Part shown: positions 44,067 to 52,020 of the stretch, piece by piece
How positions within the stretch are numbered: the stretch's first letter is position 1
Layout: every line of letters starts with the position of its first letter
DNA from: Paraburkholderia silvatlantica
GTDB lineage: Bacteria > Pseudomonadota > Gammaproteobacteria > Burkholderiales > Burkholderiaceae
DNA length: 64,000 bases
Direction of reading: 5' to 3'
NCBI RefSeq assembly: GCF_003096715.1
Contig: NZ_QEOL01000024.1
Location: 62,001 to 126,000 of the forward strand
Program-made: the position numbers and the translations under genes
Notes under the pieces: model-generated
Told to the model about the DNA's origin: nothing
What the model saw: only the letters and a program-made list of their open reading frames with translations
The model's database searches: none

Positions 44067-44102
44067 GCGCTTCCAACCGCGCTTCCAACCGCGCTTCCAA
44101 CC
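44067..44102 (+). repeat. Three tandem copies of a 12-bp unit before the SDR gene
   Basis: GCGCTTCCAACC is repeated three times exactly, ending 10 bp before the SDR start. If the GTG at 44062 were used, it would encode three RFQP units. The real start is more likely 44113, so the array lies in the leader. Confidence 0.85.
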
Positions 44103-44112
44103 GGAGTGGCAG

Positions 44113-44856
44113 ATGGTACAAAGACTGGCCGGCAAGACGGCCTTGATCACCGCGGCGGGCCAGGGCATCGGCTACGCGGCCGCCGAACTGTTCGCGCGCG
44201 AGGGCGCACGCGTGATCGCCACGGACCTGCGCATCGACGCGCTTGCCGCGCTGCCGGTCGAGGCACGCCAGCTCGACGTGCTCGACGGCGCGGCCATCAC
44301 GGCGCTCGCGCAGGAACTGGGCGCGCTCGACGTGCTGTTCAACTGCGCGGGCTTCGTGCACGCGGGCTCGATCCTGGAAGCGAGCGAAGAAGACTGGGAC
44401 TTCGCGTTCGATCTGAACGCGAAGGCGATGTACCGGACCATCCGCGCCTTCCTGCCGGCCATGCTGGCGAAGGGCGGCGGGTCGATCATCAACATGTCGT
44501 CGGCGGCGTCGAGCGTGAAGGGCGTGCCCAACCGCTTCGTGTACGGCGCCTCGAAGGCCGCTGTGATAGGGTTGACGAAGGCCGTGGCTGCGGACTTCGT
44601 GACGCGCGGCATCCGCTGCAACGCGATCTGCCCGGGCACGGTGTCGTCGCCGTCGCTGGAGCAGCGCATCGCCGCGCAGGCGGCGGCGCAGGGCACGAGC
44701 GTGGACGCGGCGCGCGCCGCGTTCGTCGCGCGCCAGCCGATGGGGCGCGTGGGCAAGCCCGAGGAAATCGCGGCGCTCGCGCTCTACCTTGCCAGCGATG
44801 AATCCGGGTTCACGACCGGCCAGGCGCATGTGATCGACGGCGGATGGTCTAACTAG
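44113..44856 (+). CDS. SDR dehydrogenase, probable 2-keto-3-deoxy-L-fuconate dehydrogenase
   Basis: A 247-residue classical short-chain dehydrogenase. The cofactor motif TAAGQGIG, the NCAG motif, catalytic Ser near INMSSAAS and YGASK (Tyr-x3-Lys) are intact; the C-terminus GQAHVIDGGWSN is typical. Family and position suggest NAD-dependent oxidation of 2-keto-3-deoxy-L-fuconate to 2,4-diketo-3-deoxy-L-fuconate. GGAG lies just before ATG 44113. A 12-bp triple repeat precedes it. Confidence 0.85.
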   Translation: MVQRLAGKTALITAAGQGIGYAAAELFAREGARVIATDLRIDALAALPVEARQLDVLDGAAITALAQELGALDVLFNCAGFVHAGSILEASEEDWDFAFDLNAKAMYRTIRAFLPAMLAKGGGSIINMSSAASSVKGVPNRFVYGASKAAVIGLTKAVAADFVTRGIRCNAICPGTVSSPSLEQRIAAQAAAQGTSVDAARAAFVARQPMGRVGKPEEIAALALYLASDESGFTTGQAHVIDGGWSN

Positions 44857-44914
44857 TTAGCCCCCAGGCGATTCCGACCGACTGCAACGCACAGACACAC
44901 GAGGAACACAGACG

Positions 44915-45763
44915 ATGAAACTGCTTCGCTATGGCCCGAAGGGCCACGAGAAACCGGGCCTGCTCGACGCCGAAGGCCGCATTCGCGCGCTTTCGGGCAA
45001 CGTGGCCGACATCGCGGGCGACGTGCTCTCGGACGCCGGACTCGCGCAACTGCGCACGATCGATCCGGAAACGCTGCCGCTCGTCGAAGGCAATCCGCGT
45101 ATCGGGCCCTGCGTGGGCCATATCGGCAAGATGGTCTGCATCGGCCTGAACTATGCCGATCACGCCGCCGAGTCGGGCATGCCGGTGCCGGGCGAGCCGG
45201 TCGTCTTCAACAAGTGGACGAGCGCCATCGTTGGCCCGAACGACGATATCGAGATCCCGCGCGGCTCGAAGAAGACCGACTGGGAAGTGGAACTGGGTGT
45301 CGTGATCGGCAAGCACGCGAAGAACGTGAGCGAGGCGGACGCGCTCGACTACGTGGCGGGCTACTGCGTGGTCAACGACGTGTCCGAGCGCGAATGGCAG
45401 ATCGAGCGCGGCGGCCAGTGGGACAAGGGCAAGGGTTTCGACACCTTCGGCCCGACCGGCCCGTGGCTCGTCACGCGCGACGAAGTGGCCGATCCGCAGA
45501 ACCTCTCCATGTGGCTCGAAGTGGACGGCCATCGCTACCAGAACGGCAGCACGCGCACGATGATCTTCCCGGTCGCGAAGCTCGTTTCGTATCTGTCGGA
45601 GTGCATGAGCCTGCAGCCGGGCGACGTGATCTCCACCGGCACGCCGCCGGGCGTGGGCATGGGCGTGAAGCCGAATCCCGTGTTCCTGAAGGCGGGGCAA
45701 ACGGTGCGCCTTGGCATCGAGGGCCTCGGCGAACAGCAGCAGAAAACGCGCGCGGCCGAGTAA
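44915..45763 (+). CDS. FAH-family hydrolase, probable 2,4-diketo-3-deoxy-L-fuconate hydrolase
   Basis: A 282-residue fumarylacetoacetate hydrolase family enzyme (metal-dependent C-C hydrolase). Key blocks: KMVCIGLNYADHAAESG, the metal ligands in DWEVELGVVIG and VNDVSEREWQIERGGQWDKGKGFDTFGP, and DVISTGTPPGVGMG. At the end of this pathway it would cleave the diketo acid to pyruvate and L-lactate. Misannotation as ureidoglycolate lyase is common for this group. It is followed by a strong hairpin. Confidence 0.85.
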   Translation: MKLLRYGPKGHEKPGLLDAEGRIRALSGNVADIAGDVLSDAGLAQLRTIDPETLPLVEGNPRIGPCVGHIGKMVCIGLNYADHAAESGMPVPGEPVVFNKWTSAIVGPNDDIEIPRGSKKTDWEVELGVVIGKHAKNVSEADALDYVAGYCVVNDVSEREWQIERGGQWDKGKGFDTFGPTGPWLVTRDEVADPQNLSMWLEVDGHRYQNGSTRTMIFPVAKLVSYLSECMSLQPGDVISTGTPPGVGMGVKPNPVFLKAGQTVRLGIEGLGEQQQKTRAAE

Positions 45764-45784
45764 GCGCGCCGCAAGTACAAAAAA

Positions 45785-45835
45785 GCGCGCGAGGGGAGGC
45801 GGGACAGACCCGCTTCGCCTCGCGCGCCTTGTTTT
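45785..45835. terminator. Terminator hairpin between convergent genes
   Basis: GCGCGCGAGG (45785-45794) pairs with CCTCGCGCGC (45818-45827). An A-rich flank before and a T-rich stretch after fit bidirectional termination of the FAH gene and the convergent thioesterase gene. Confidence 0.7.
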
Positions 45836-45849
45836 GTGACACAGGCCTT

Positions 45850-46293
45850 TCAGTTCTTCGGACTTTTCTCTTCCGGCCCGCTGCCTTCTGCAAGCCGGTT
45901 CACCGTCCCCTGTGCGAGCGCGACGAGCTTTTCGTCGCCGTTTTCCATTACGTACACGCTGCACTGGCAGGTGGCCTGGTGGCGCCCCGCGTGCACCACA
46001 CGGGCCCGCGCCATCAGCGTGCCCTTGAGCGCGGGGCGCAGATAGTTGATCTTGTATTCCCCCGTCACCACGCGCGGCCCGAGCGCGAGCGCGCCGGCGA
46101 AAGTCAGCGCGTTGTCGGCGAGATAGCTGATCACGCCGCCATGCACGTAACCGTGCTGCTGCTTGAGGTCGTCGCGTACGGGCAGGCGCAGGGTCAGCTC
46201 GTCGGTTCCCACGTGTGTCAGTTCGGTTCCGAGCAGCACGCTGAATGGTTGGGCGTGCAAAGCGCCGCGTGCGCGGTCCACAAGATCGGTCAT
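45850..46293 (-). CDS. Hotdog-fold thioesterase, PaaI/YigI type
   Basis: A 147-residue hotdog thioesterase. The family motif HGYVHGGVISYLADNALTFAG contains the catalytic Asp region, followed by TGEYKINYLRPALKG. These enzymes hydrolyse acyl- or aryl-CoA esters. It converges with the sugar cluster and is unrelated to it by strand. A perfect palindrome lies just upstream of its start. Confidence 0.85.
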   Translation of the reverse strand: MTDLVDRARGALHAQPFSVLLGTELTHVGTDELTLRLPVRDDLKQQHGYVHGGVISYLADNALTFAGALALGPRVVTGEYKINYLRPALKGTLMARARVVHAGRHQATCQCSVYVMENGDEKLVALAQGTVNRLAEGSGPEEKSPKN

Positions 46294-46318
46294 CGTCGCA
46301 TTCCCTGGGTCTATCCCC

Positions 46319-46338
46319 GAGTGGTTTCCTAACCACTC
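46319..46338. promoter_or_regulatory. Perfect inverted repeat upstream of the thioesterase gene
   Basis: GAGTGGTT-TCCT-AACCACTC is an 8-4-8 inverted repeat ending 26 bp before the thioesterase start. It is a likely operator of a TetR-like or other dimeric regulator; the regulator is not in the window. Confidence 0.5.
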
Positions 46339-46479
46339 TAGGAAGCCTCAGCGTCGAGTCAAGGTGAATCGAATCGAGTTGGTCATTCTATTGTTGCGAG
46401 AAATGCAGACAATGGCCGTTCAACCATTGCCGAAATGATTCGTTGCGCATTTTGGGGCGTTTTTTCACGGTTTAGGGCT

Positions 46480-46506
46480 CAAAAACAGGGGTTGCGTGGC
46501 CGTAAA
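46480..46506 (+). promoter_or_regulatory. Possible FliA (sigma28) promoter of the first chemoreceptor gene
   Basis: CAAA (46480-46483), then 15 bp, then GCCGTAAA (46499-46506) resembles the flagellar consensus TAAA-N15-GCCGATAA. It lies about 68 bp before the chemoreceptor start. Confidence 0.45.
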
Positions 46507-46574
46507 CGCAGTGCGGGCCCGGGCGATCACATGCTCGCGCCTCACTCATTCACTGCCATCCCCAGGTGTCCCCG

Positions 46575-48134
46575 ATGTTCAGCAAGATCAAGGTCGCATC
46601 CGGCCTGTTGTGTGTCCTCGTCGCGTTCTGTGTACTGCAGCTCGTGACCGCAGGACTGGGTTACTGGTCGCTCACGCGCACGCACGACGACGTGGCCGAC
46701 CTCTCGAAAGTGGCGTTGCGGCAGGCGAGCGCCGCCAACGTCATCACCCAGCAGTTGATGGACGCCCGTATCAATCTCTCGCGTGCGGGCACGCGCATGG
46801 TGCGCGGCGGCACGGTGCCGACCGACATGGTCAATCACGCGCGCGACCAGCTGGCCGCCGCCGATACCACCTTCGCGGCGCTCATGGCCGTGCCGCCGAT
46901 CAACGACGACAACCGCGCGCGCGTCGCCGCGCTCGGCGAGCGCTACCAGGTGTACCGCAAGGCGCTCGGCGAGCTGATCGACGACCTCAACGGCAACAAT
47001 CTGCAGGCCTTCCTCGACCAGCCGACGCAGTCGTACCAGGACGCCTATCTCGCTGAACTGCACGCCTTCGTGCAGTTCAGCGCTGCGGCGAGCCGCGCTT
47101 CGCTCGATTCGATCGACTCGCGCCTCGCGCTGTTCCAGGGCGTGGGCATCTTCATCCTGGTCCTGCTGATCGCGCTCGCGACCGGCGTGCACTTCGCGCT
47201 GCGCCGCGGCGTGGTGGAGCCGCTCGAGGAAGCGGGTCGCCATTTCGAGCGCATCGCGCGCGGGCGCCTCGACGAGCGCATCGCCGCGCGCGGCGAGAAC
47301 GAGATCGGCCGGCTGTTCGAGGGCCTCGCGCTGATGCAGGCGAGCCTCGCGCGCACGGTCCACACCGTGCGCGAAACGGCGGGCTCGATCCACGTGGGCG
47401 CCGACGAGATCGCCACCGGCAACGCCGATCTTTCGGCGCGCACCGAATCGCAGGCGGCGTCGCTGGAGCAAACGGCGGCGAGCATGGAGGAACTGACGGG
47501 CACGGTGCGCAACACGGCCGAAAACGCGCGCGAGGCCAACGTGCTGGCGGAGGCGGCGCTCGACGCGACCGCGCGCGGCGGCGCCGTGGTGGGCGAGGTG
47601 GTCGAGCGCATGCGCGGCATTGCGCAAAGCTCGGACAAGATCGCCGAGATCATCGGCGTGATCGACGGCATCGCGTTCCAGACCAATATTCTCGCGCTCA
47701 ACGCGGCCGTGGAAGCGGCGCGCGCGGGCGAGCAGGGCCGCGGTTTCGCGGTCGTGGCGGGCGAGGTGCGCGCTCTCGCGCAGCGCAGCGCGCAGTCGGC
47801 CAAGGAGATCAAGACGCTGATCAGCGAGTCGGTTGCGCAGATCCGCGGCGGCTCGGAGCTGGTGGAGCGCGCAGGCGAGTCGATGCGCGAGGTGTCGAAC
47901 TCGATCTCGCGGGCCACGCAGATGATGGCGGGTATCAGCGCCTCGTCGCTCGAGCAGAGCACGGGCATTGATCAGGTGAATCAGGCCGTCTCGCAGATGG
48001 ATCAGATGACCCAGCAGAACGCGGCGCTCGTCGAGGAGGCCGCGGCTGCTGCGGCTTCGCTGCATCAGCAGACGCGCCAGCTTTCCGAGGCCGTGGCCGC
48101 GTTCGAGATTTCGCCGGCCGTGCTGGCGGCCTGA
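46575..48134 (+). CDS. Methyl-accepting chemotaxis protein, Tsr/Tar type
   Basis: A 519-residue chemoreceptor. The first transmembrane helix (VASGLLCVLVAFCVLQLVTAGLGYW) is followed by a four-helix periplasmic sensor (about 35-190), the second membrane helix (VGIFILVLLIALATGVHFAL), a HAMP domain and a long cytosolic signalling helix pair with the hairpin tip AEIIGVIDGIAFQTNILALNAAVEAARAGEQGRGFAVVAGEVR. No NWETF tail is seen, so methylation enzymes would bind elsewhere. ATG 46575 fits homologues. The ligand is unknown. Confidence 0.93.
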   Translation: MFSKIKVASGLLCVLVAFCVLQLVTAGLGYWSLTRTHDDVADLSKVALRQASAANVITQQLMDARINLSRAGTRMVRGGTVPTDMVNHARDQLAAADTTFAALMAVPPINDDNRARVAALGERYQVYRKALGELIDDLNGNNLQAFLDQPTQSYQDAYLAELHAFVQFSAAASRASLDSIDSRLALFQGVGIFILVLLIALATGVHFALRRGVVEPLEEAGRHFERIARGRLDERIAARGENEIGRLFEGLALMQASLARTVHTVRETAGSIHVGADEIATGNADLSARTESQAASLEQTAASMEELTGTVRNTAENAREANVLAEAALDATARGGAVVGEVVERMRGIAQSSDKIAEIIGVIDGIAFQTNILALNAAVEAARAGEQGRGFAVVAGEVRALAQRSAQSAKEIKTLISESVAQIRGGSELVERAGESMREVSNSISRATQMMAGISASSLEQSTGIDQVNQAVSQMDQMTQQNAALVEEAAAAAASLHQQTRQLSEAVAAFEISPAVLAA

Positions 48135-48207
48135 GCGGCTTGAGCGGTCCGGGCGCCGCGGCGGCGCGCTTTCGCCCGCCTGCGGCGGCGTTTTGGGTGG
48201 TCGCGGC

Positions 48208-49293
48208 TCAGACGCCCATGCCCTGGTAGGCGGTCAAGAGGTGATACGGCGTCGTGGACGGCATGTCCGCGCGCGCCACGTCGCCGTTTGCGCGGCGGCA
48301 TTCCACCCAGCCCTGCGGCGTGAGAAAGCGCGGCGCGAAGCGCCCGGTCTGCGGCGCGAGCGCGGCGCGCACCGCGGCGTCGCCGTGCGTGGCGAGCGCG
48401 CGCAGGTATTCCGTTTGCGCCCAGATGCGCTGCGTCGCATCGATCACCCGGCCCTGCTCGTCGAGCGCGGCCGCCACGGCGCCCGTTTCCGGGTCCACGC
48501 CGTGCTGCTGCGCAAAGACGAACGCGCGCGCGAGCGCTTCGTCCAGACCCGATGCGCCCAACCGGGCGCCCGCGCGCGATGCCAGCCAGAACCATTCGAA
48601 CTGATGTCCGGGCTCGAGGCGGTTGTCCGCCGCGCCGACCGGCAATTCGGCGATACAACCCGTCGGCGCGTGCAGGAAGCCGCGCGCGAGGGCCTCGACG
48701 AGCCCCGTGATCGCCGTGTCGAACGCGCTGTCGCCGGTCGCCTCGCTCGCCGCGAGCCAGGCTTCGGTGAGGTGCATGAGCGGATTCTGCAGCGGACCGC
48801 CGGCGACGCTTGCAAAGGAAGCATCGAGCGCCGCGTTGAGCAGGCCGTCGCGGGCAGCGAAGCGGTCGACGATCAGCGAGGACGTTTCGCGCGCGACGTC
48901 GAGCGCCTCGGCCGCGCCGAAGCGCTGGCCGTAGGCCGCGGTTGCGAACACCACGAAGGCGTGCGTGTAGAGGTCCTTGGTGGTGTCGAGCGGCGCGCCG
49001 GCTGCGTCGACGCTAAAGAACCATCCGCCGTGCTTCGGGTCCTGATACGTGCGGCGCAGGGATTCGAAGAGCGTTTGCGCGTGCGCGGCGTCGCCGGCCT
49101 CGGAGAAGACGAAAAGCTGGCGGGCGCACGCCATCGCGCGGTAGCGCGTGACGGGCAGCGGCTGCACGCCGGCCGCATCGAGCGCCTCGTAGGGCAGGTG
49201 CAGTTCGGCGTTGAAGCCCGGGCCGCGCCACATCGGCAGGACGACGCGGTCGAAATGCTCGCGCAGGCTGGCTGCGCTCGTAGGTGTGTTCAT
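48208..49293 (-). CDS. AGE-family sugar epimerase/isomerase (YihS/mannose isomerase-like)
   Basis: A 361-residue (alpha/alpha)6-barrel protein of the N-acylglucosamine 2-epimerase family. Family blocks: FNAELHLPYEALDA, RQLFVFSEAGDAAHA, GGWFFSVDAAGAPLDTTKDLYTHAFVVFATAAYG, NRLEPGHQFEWFWLA with catalytic His. Many such proteins isomerise mannose, fructose or related aldoses. The neighbouring fucose genes suggest sugar metabolism, but a direct link is not shown. It is divergent from an Ala-rich membrane protein. Confidence 0.85.
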   Translation of the reverse strand: MNTPTSAASLREHFDRVVLPMWRGPGFNAELHLPYEALDAAGVQPLPVTRYRAMACARQLFVFSEAGDAAHAQTLFESLRRTYQDPKHGGWFFSVDAAGAPLDTTKDLYTHAFVVFATAAYGQRFGAAEALDVARETSSLIVDRFAARDGLLNAALDASFASVAGGPLQNPLMHLTEAWLAASEATGDSAFDTAITGLVEALARGFLHAPTGCIAELPVGAADNRLEPGHQFEWFWLASRAGARLGASGLDEALARAFVFAQQHGVDPETGAVAAALDEQGRVIDATQRIWAQTEYLRALATHGDAAVRAALAPQTGRFAPRFLTPQGWVECRRANGDVARADMPSTTPYHLLTAYQGMGV

Positions 49294-49482
49294 GGCGAAA
49301 AGGTGCGGCGAAGCGCGTCACATCAAAAGAACAATGCCGGCGATTGTACGCATTCGAGAATGGCGCGGACATTCCAGGCCGCGCGTTCTGGCATGCGACA
49401 ATGCGCGTTCGAACCAGAACACGAGGACGTCGCCAAGCGGCCGTGACCGGCCGGCGCGCGACGCGAACCGCATCGCTGACCC

Positions 49483-50421
49483 ATGGCCGATTACGCAGAT
49501 ACCGCATCCTTGAGCTCTTCGCCTCCCGAACGCAACGCGCCGTGGCAGCCCCGCGCGACGTCTGCGTCGTCCGACGTTACTGAATCCCCGCTTGCTGTCG
49601 AATCCGATGCGCCACACGCGCCTGTCGGCGAGGGACTCGCCGCCGTTGCCGAAGCGGATGCCGCCGTGCGCCAGGGCACGCTGAGCGGCTTTGAGAGCCC
49701 CGAGCCGGCTCAAGCGGTAGCCGCGCCCGTCGACGAGGCCGGCGCGGCCAGCCCCGTTGCGGGTGCAACGACTGCGCGCCGCGCGCCGCGGGCGAAACGT
49801 GCCGCGGCGCCTGCCGCCGCCGAAGCGGCGGAGCCGGGCGTCGGGGCGGTGCATGAGGTGCAGGAGCCGGGTGCCGCCGCCTTTGCCGCCGAGCCGTCGT
49901 TTGCCGCCGGTCCTGCCGAGCGCGTGGAACCCACCGGGTTCGCGTCCGAAGTGGCACAGGCAGCCTCCGAACCGGACGCGCTCACGCAGCGCCTCGACGC
50001 GCTCCAGGGCGCGCTCGCCGAGCAGCGCCGCGTGGCGCTCGCCTCGTCGCGGCATCAGAAGTGGGGGCTTGCCGCCGCGTCGGCGGCGGTGCTCGCATCG
50101 GTCGGCTTCGGGATCGCGCAGTCGGTGCGGCTCGACAGCCTCGCAAACGAATCCCGCGCCGACGAGGCGCGCCTCGAGCAGTTCATCCTGAAGCAGCAGT
50201 CCACGCTCGACGACCTGTCCCAGCGCGTTGCCGCGCAAACCGCAGCGGCCTCCGCGGCGGCTGCGGCTGCGGCCGCTGCCGCGGAAACCTCGGCGGCGGC
50301 CCCCGCACGCGTGTCGTCCAGGGCGGCGCCCGCCAAAGCATCGCCCGCCCCCGCGCACCGTGCGGCGGCGCATGCCACGCGTGCGGCTCACGCGAAAAGC
50401 ACCCAGAAAGCCACGCGCTGA
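49483..50421 (+). CDS. Alanine/proline-rich membrane protein, unknown function
   Basis: A 312-residue low-complexity protein. About 180 residues of acidic, Ala/Pro/Glu-rich sequence come first, then a single membrane segment (WGLAAASAAVLASVGFGIAQ), a short coiled-coil-like stretch (LANESRADEARLEQFILKQ) and an Ala/Pro/His-rich tail with a long Ala run. No domain is recognised. Codon use is consistent with coding DNA. A membrane-anchored scaffold or an envelope-associated protein is possible. Confidence 0.6.
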   Translation: MADYADTASLSSSPPERNAPWQPRATSASSDVTESPLAVESDAPHAPVGEGLAAVAEADAAVRQGTLSGFESPEPAQAVAAPVDEAGAASPVAGATTARRAPRAKRAAAPAAAEAAEPGVGAVHEVQEPGAAAFAAEPSFAAGPAERVEPTGFASEVAQAASEPDALTQRLDALQGALAEQRRVALASSRHQKWGLAAASAAVLASVGFGIAQSVRLDSLANESRADEARLEQFILKQQSTLDDLSQRVAAQTAAASAAAAAAAAAAETSAAAPARVSSRAAPAKASPAPAHRAAAHATRAAHAKSTQKATR

Positions 50422-50460
50422 CCGGCCTCGCTCAGCGATCCCGCCCCTGTATCCGAAATC

Positions 50461-50490
50461 TCGATGCGTTGTTTTGTTGCAACGCATCGA
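50461..50490. terminator. Hairpin downstream of the Ala-rich protein gene
   Basis: TCGATGCGTTG and its complement form an 11-bp stem around an 8-nt T-rich loop. No T-run follows, so this is a tentative terminator. Confidence 0.4.
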
Positions 50491-50553
50491 ATGCGTGCGA
50501 CCCCGTGCGACGGCACGTCGCAGTTTTTTTGCTGCGCTGCACTAGCGCTGTCC

Positions 50554-50595
50554 TAGGGAAAACCCTATAATTCGTTCTGTCTTAGGGAAAACCCT
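50554..50595. promoter_or_regulatory. Duplicated AGGGAAAACCCT palindrome overlapping a TATAAT box
   Basis: AGGGAAAACCCT occurs at 50555-50566 and 50584-50595, 29 bp apart. The first copy is extended to TAGGGAAAACCCTA. A perfect -10 hexamer TATAAT (50566-50571) shares its first base with copy one. No good -35 box exists at normal spacing. Confidence 0.7.
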
Positions 50596-50621
50596 GAACT
50601 GCAGCCTAACTGGGAGTCGCC

Positions 50622-50777
50622 ATGAGCTTCATCTTTGCCCTGTTCCAAAAGGTCAGCGATCTCTTCGCGTCGCCGTATCTGCCGATGGATTCGGAATATT
50701 CGTACGAAGCGCGTCACCGCGAAGCCGAGCGCGTTCGCCGCTCGCACTACATGCCGTTTGGCATGCCGCGTGACTGA
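50622..50777 (+). CDS. 51-residue small protein, possibly DUF3563-like
   Basis: A short frame coding for 51 residues (MSFIFALFQKVSDLF, SYEARHREAERVRRS). A GGGAG site 6 nt before the ATG and a -10 box upstream support expression. It has an amphipathic N-terminal helix and a charged Arg-rich end. It resembles small DUF3563-type proteins of Burkholderia in outline only; function is unknown. Confidence 0.6.
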   Translation: MSFIFALFQKVSDLFASPYLPMDSEYSYEARHREAERVRRSHYMPFGMPRD

Positions 50778-50848
50778 TCGAAGCTGAAGCGCTTCGGGCG
50801 GCGCGCGCCGCCCAACGCGTTTCTCCGGTCGGACCGCCAGGTCTTCAA

Positions 50849-50882
50849 GCAAGGCCGGCTCTCGCAAGAGAGCCGGCCTTGC
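50849..50882. terminator. Strong hairpin downstream of the 51-residue protein gene
   Basis: A 15-bp perfect stem (GCAAGGCCGGCTCTC and complement) has a GCAA tetraloop, a very stable GNRA-type loop. There is no T-run. It could be a terminator or an mRNA 3' end protector. Confidence 0.6.
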
Positions 50883-50991
50883 TGCGTCATGGGGCTGCTG
50901 CACGCCGAAGTCGCTTCGTCTGGCGTGACGGCAAGCGCGCGCGGCTCGTGTCATAGTAGTGCCGCACCGAAATCGCTACGCCTCACACCCC

Positions 50992-51606
50992 ATGTCCAAT
51001 ACCTACTTCTACGACCCCGCCCAGGGCCATGGCCTGCCGCACGATCCTTTCAAGGCGATCGTTGCGCCACGCATGATCGGCTGGATCTCCAGCCGCGCAA
51101 AAAACGGCGCGCTCAATCTCGCGCCCTACAGTTTCTTCGGTGCATTTGCCACCTTTCCGCCGATCATCGGGTTCTGCAGCGAAGGCCGCAAGGACAGCAT
51201 CAGCAACATCGAAGAGACCGGTGAGTTCGTCTGGAATCTCACGTCGAAGGCGCTGGCGCCGCAGATGAACCGGACCTCCGCGCCGGTCGCCGCCGACGTC
51301 GACGAATTCTCACTCGCGGGCCTCACGGCCGCGCCGGGCCGCAGCGTGGCGGTGCCGCACGTGGCGGAGTCGCCGGCCGCGCTCGAATGCAAGCTGCTGA
51401 AGGTCGTGCGGCTCAACACGCTGGACGGCGCACCCAGGGACAACTGGCTCGCGCTCGGGCAGGTGGTGGGTGTGCACATCCGCGAGGAATTTCTGAAGGA
51501 CGGCCTGTTCGACACGCACGCCGCCCAGCCCGTGATGCGCGCGGGTTATCGCGCCGACTACGCGCAGATCGGCGAGATGTTCCAGATGGTGCGGCCGAGC
51601 GCGTAG
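50992..51606 (+). CDS. Flavin reductase-like domain protein
   Basis: A 204-residue flavin reductase family protein (FMN-binding split barrel). Conserved blocks: FKAIVAPRMIGWISSRAKNGALNLAPYSFFGAFATFPPIIGF, GRKDSISNIEETGEFVWNL and ECKLLKVVRL. The start at ATG 50992 gives MSNTYFYDPAQGHG as in relatives. Such proteins supply reduced flavin or are independent FMN enzymes; the partner is unknown. No operon is evident. Confidence 0.85.
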   Translation: MSNTYFYDPAQGHGLPHDPFKAIVAPRMIGWISSRAKNGALNLAPYSFFGAFATFPPIIGFCSEGRKDSISNIEETGEFVWNLTSKALAPQMNRTSAPVAADVDEFSLAGLTAAPGRSVAVPHVAESPAALECKLLKVVRLNTLDGAPRDNWLALGQVVGVHIREEFLKDGLFDTHAAQPVMRAGYRADYAQIGEMFQMVRPSA

Positions 51607-51711
51607 GCCGCTGCGGACGTGAGCAGGTCGCGGCGTTGCCGCGTCCAGCCCGCCCGCCGATAATGGCCGACAGCGTGGCCCGACAGCGCGAGGCGCGCAG
51701 GGAGGCAATCC

Positions 51712-52008
51712 ATGCAATCTCCGACGGGATCGGTAGTGGCGCTCAGTTCCGCCGCCTCGACGATGTTTTCGATCGGCCTCATCGCGCTCGGCTACTGGGG
51801 GCTGCACGAGCCGACGGCCTGGCGCATCGGCGACCGGGTGATCGTCGGCATCGCGCTCGCGGGCTTCGCGTGCCTCGGCAGCGTGCCCTGGCTTGCCACC
51901 TCGCCCGCGAAGCCCAACGACGAGTCGCGTTTCCTGATGGCGCGCCGCGCCTTTCTCTGCGGCGCGGCTGCCGTGTGGGTGTCGATCGTGCTGTCGCTCG
52001 TGCTGTGA
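51712..52008 (+). CDS. Small membrane protein, unknown function
   Basis: A 98-residue protein with two or three hydrophobic helices (VALSSAASTMFSIGLIALGYWGL, VIVGIALAGFACLGSVPWLA, RAFLCGAAAVWVSIVLSLVL). A positively charged loop (SPAKPNDESRFLMARR) separates the last two. ATG 51712 follows GGGAGGCAATCC. It converges with the porin gene, 12 bp away. The family is not recognised. Confidence 0.65.
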   Translation: MQSPTGSVVALSSAASTMFSIGLIALGYWGLHEPTAWRIGDRVIVGIALAGFACLGSVPWLATSPAKPNDESRFLMARRAFLCGAAAVWVSIVLSLVL

Positions 52009-52020
52009 TCAGGCGGGCGA

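Noticed and set aside
43885..44102. CRISPR-like array from the 12-bp repeats
   Set aside because: Units are directly adjacent with no spacers and are too short; there are no cas genes.
44062..44112. N-terminal extension of the SDR gene encoding three RFQP units
   Set aside because: A proper GGAG site and the normal SDR N-terminus support the start at 44113; the repeat is probably untranslated.
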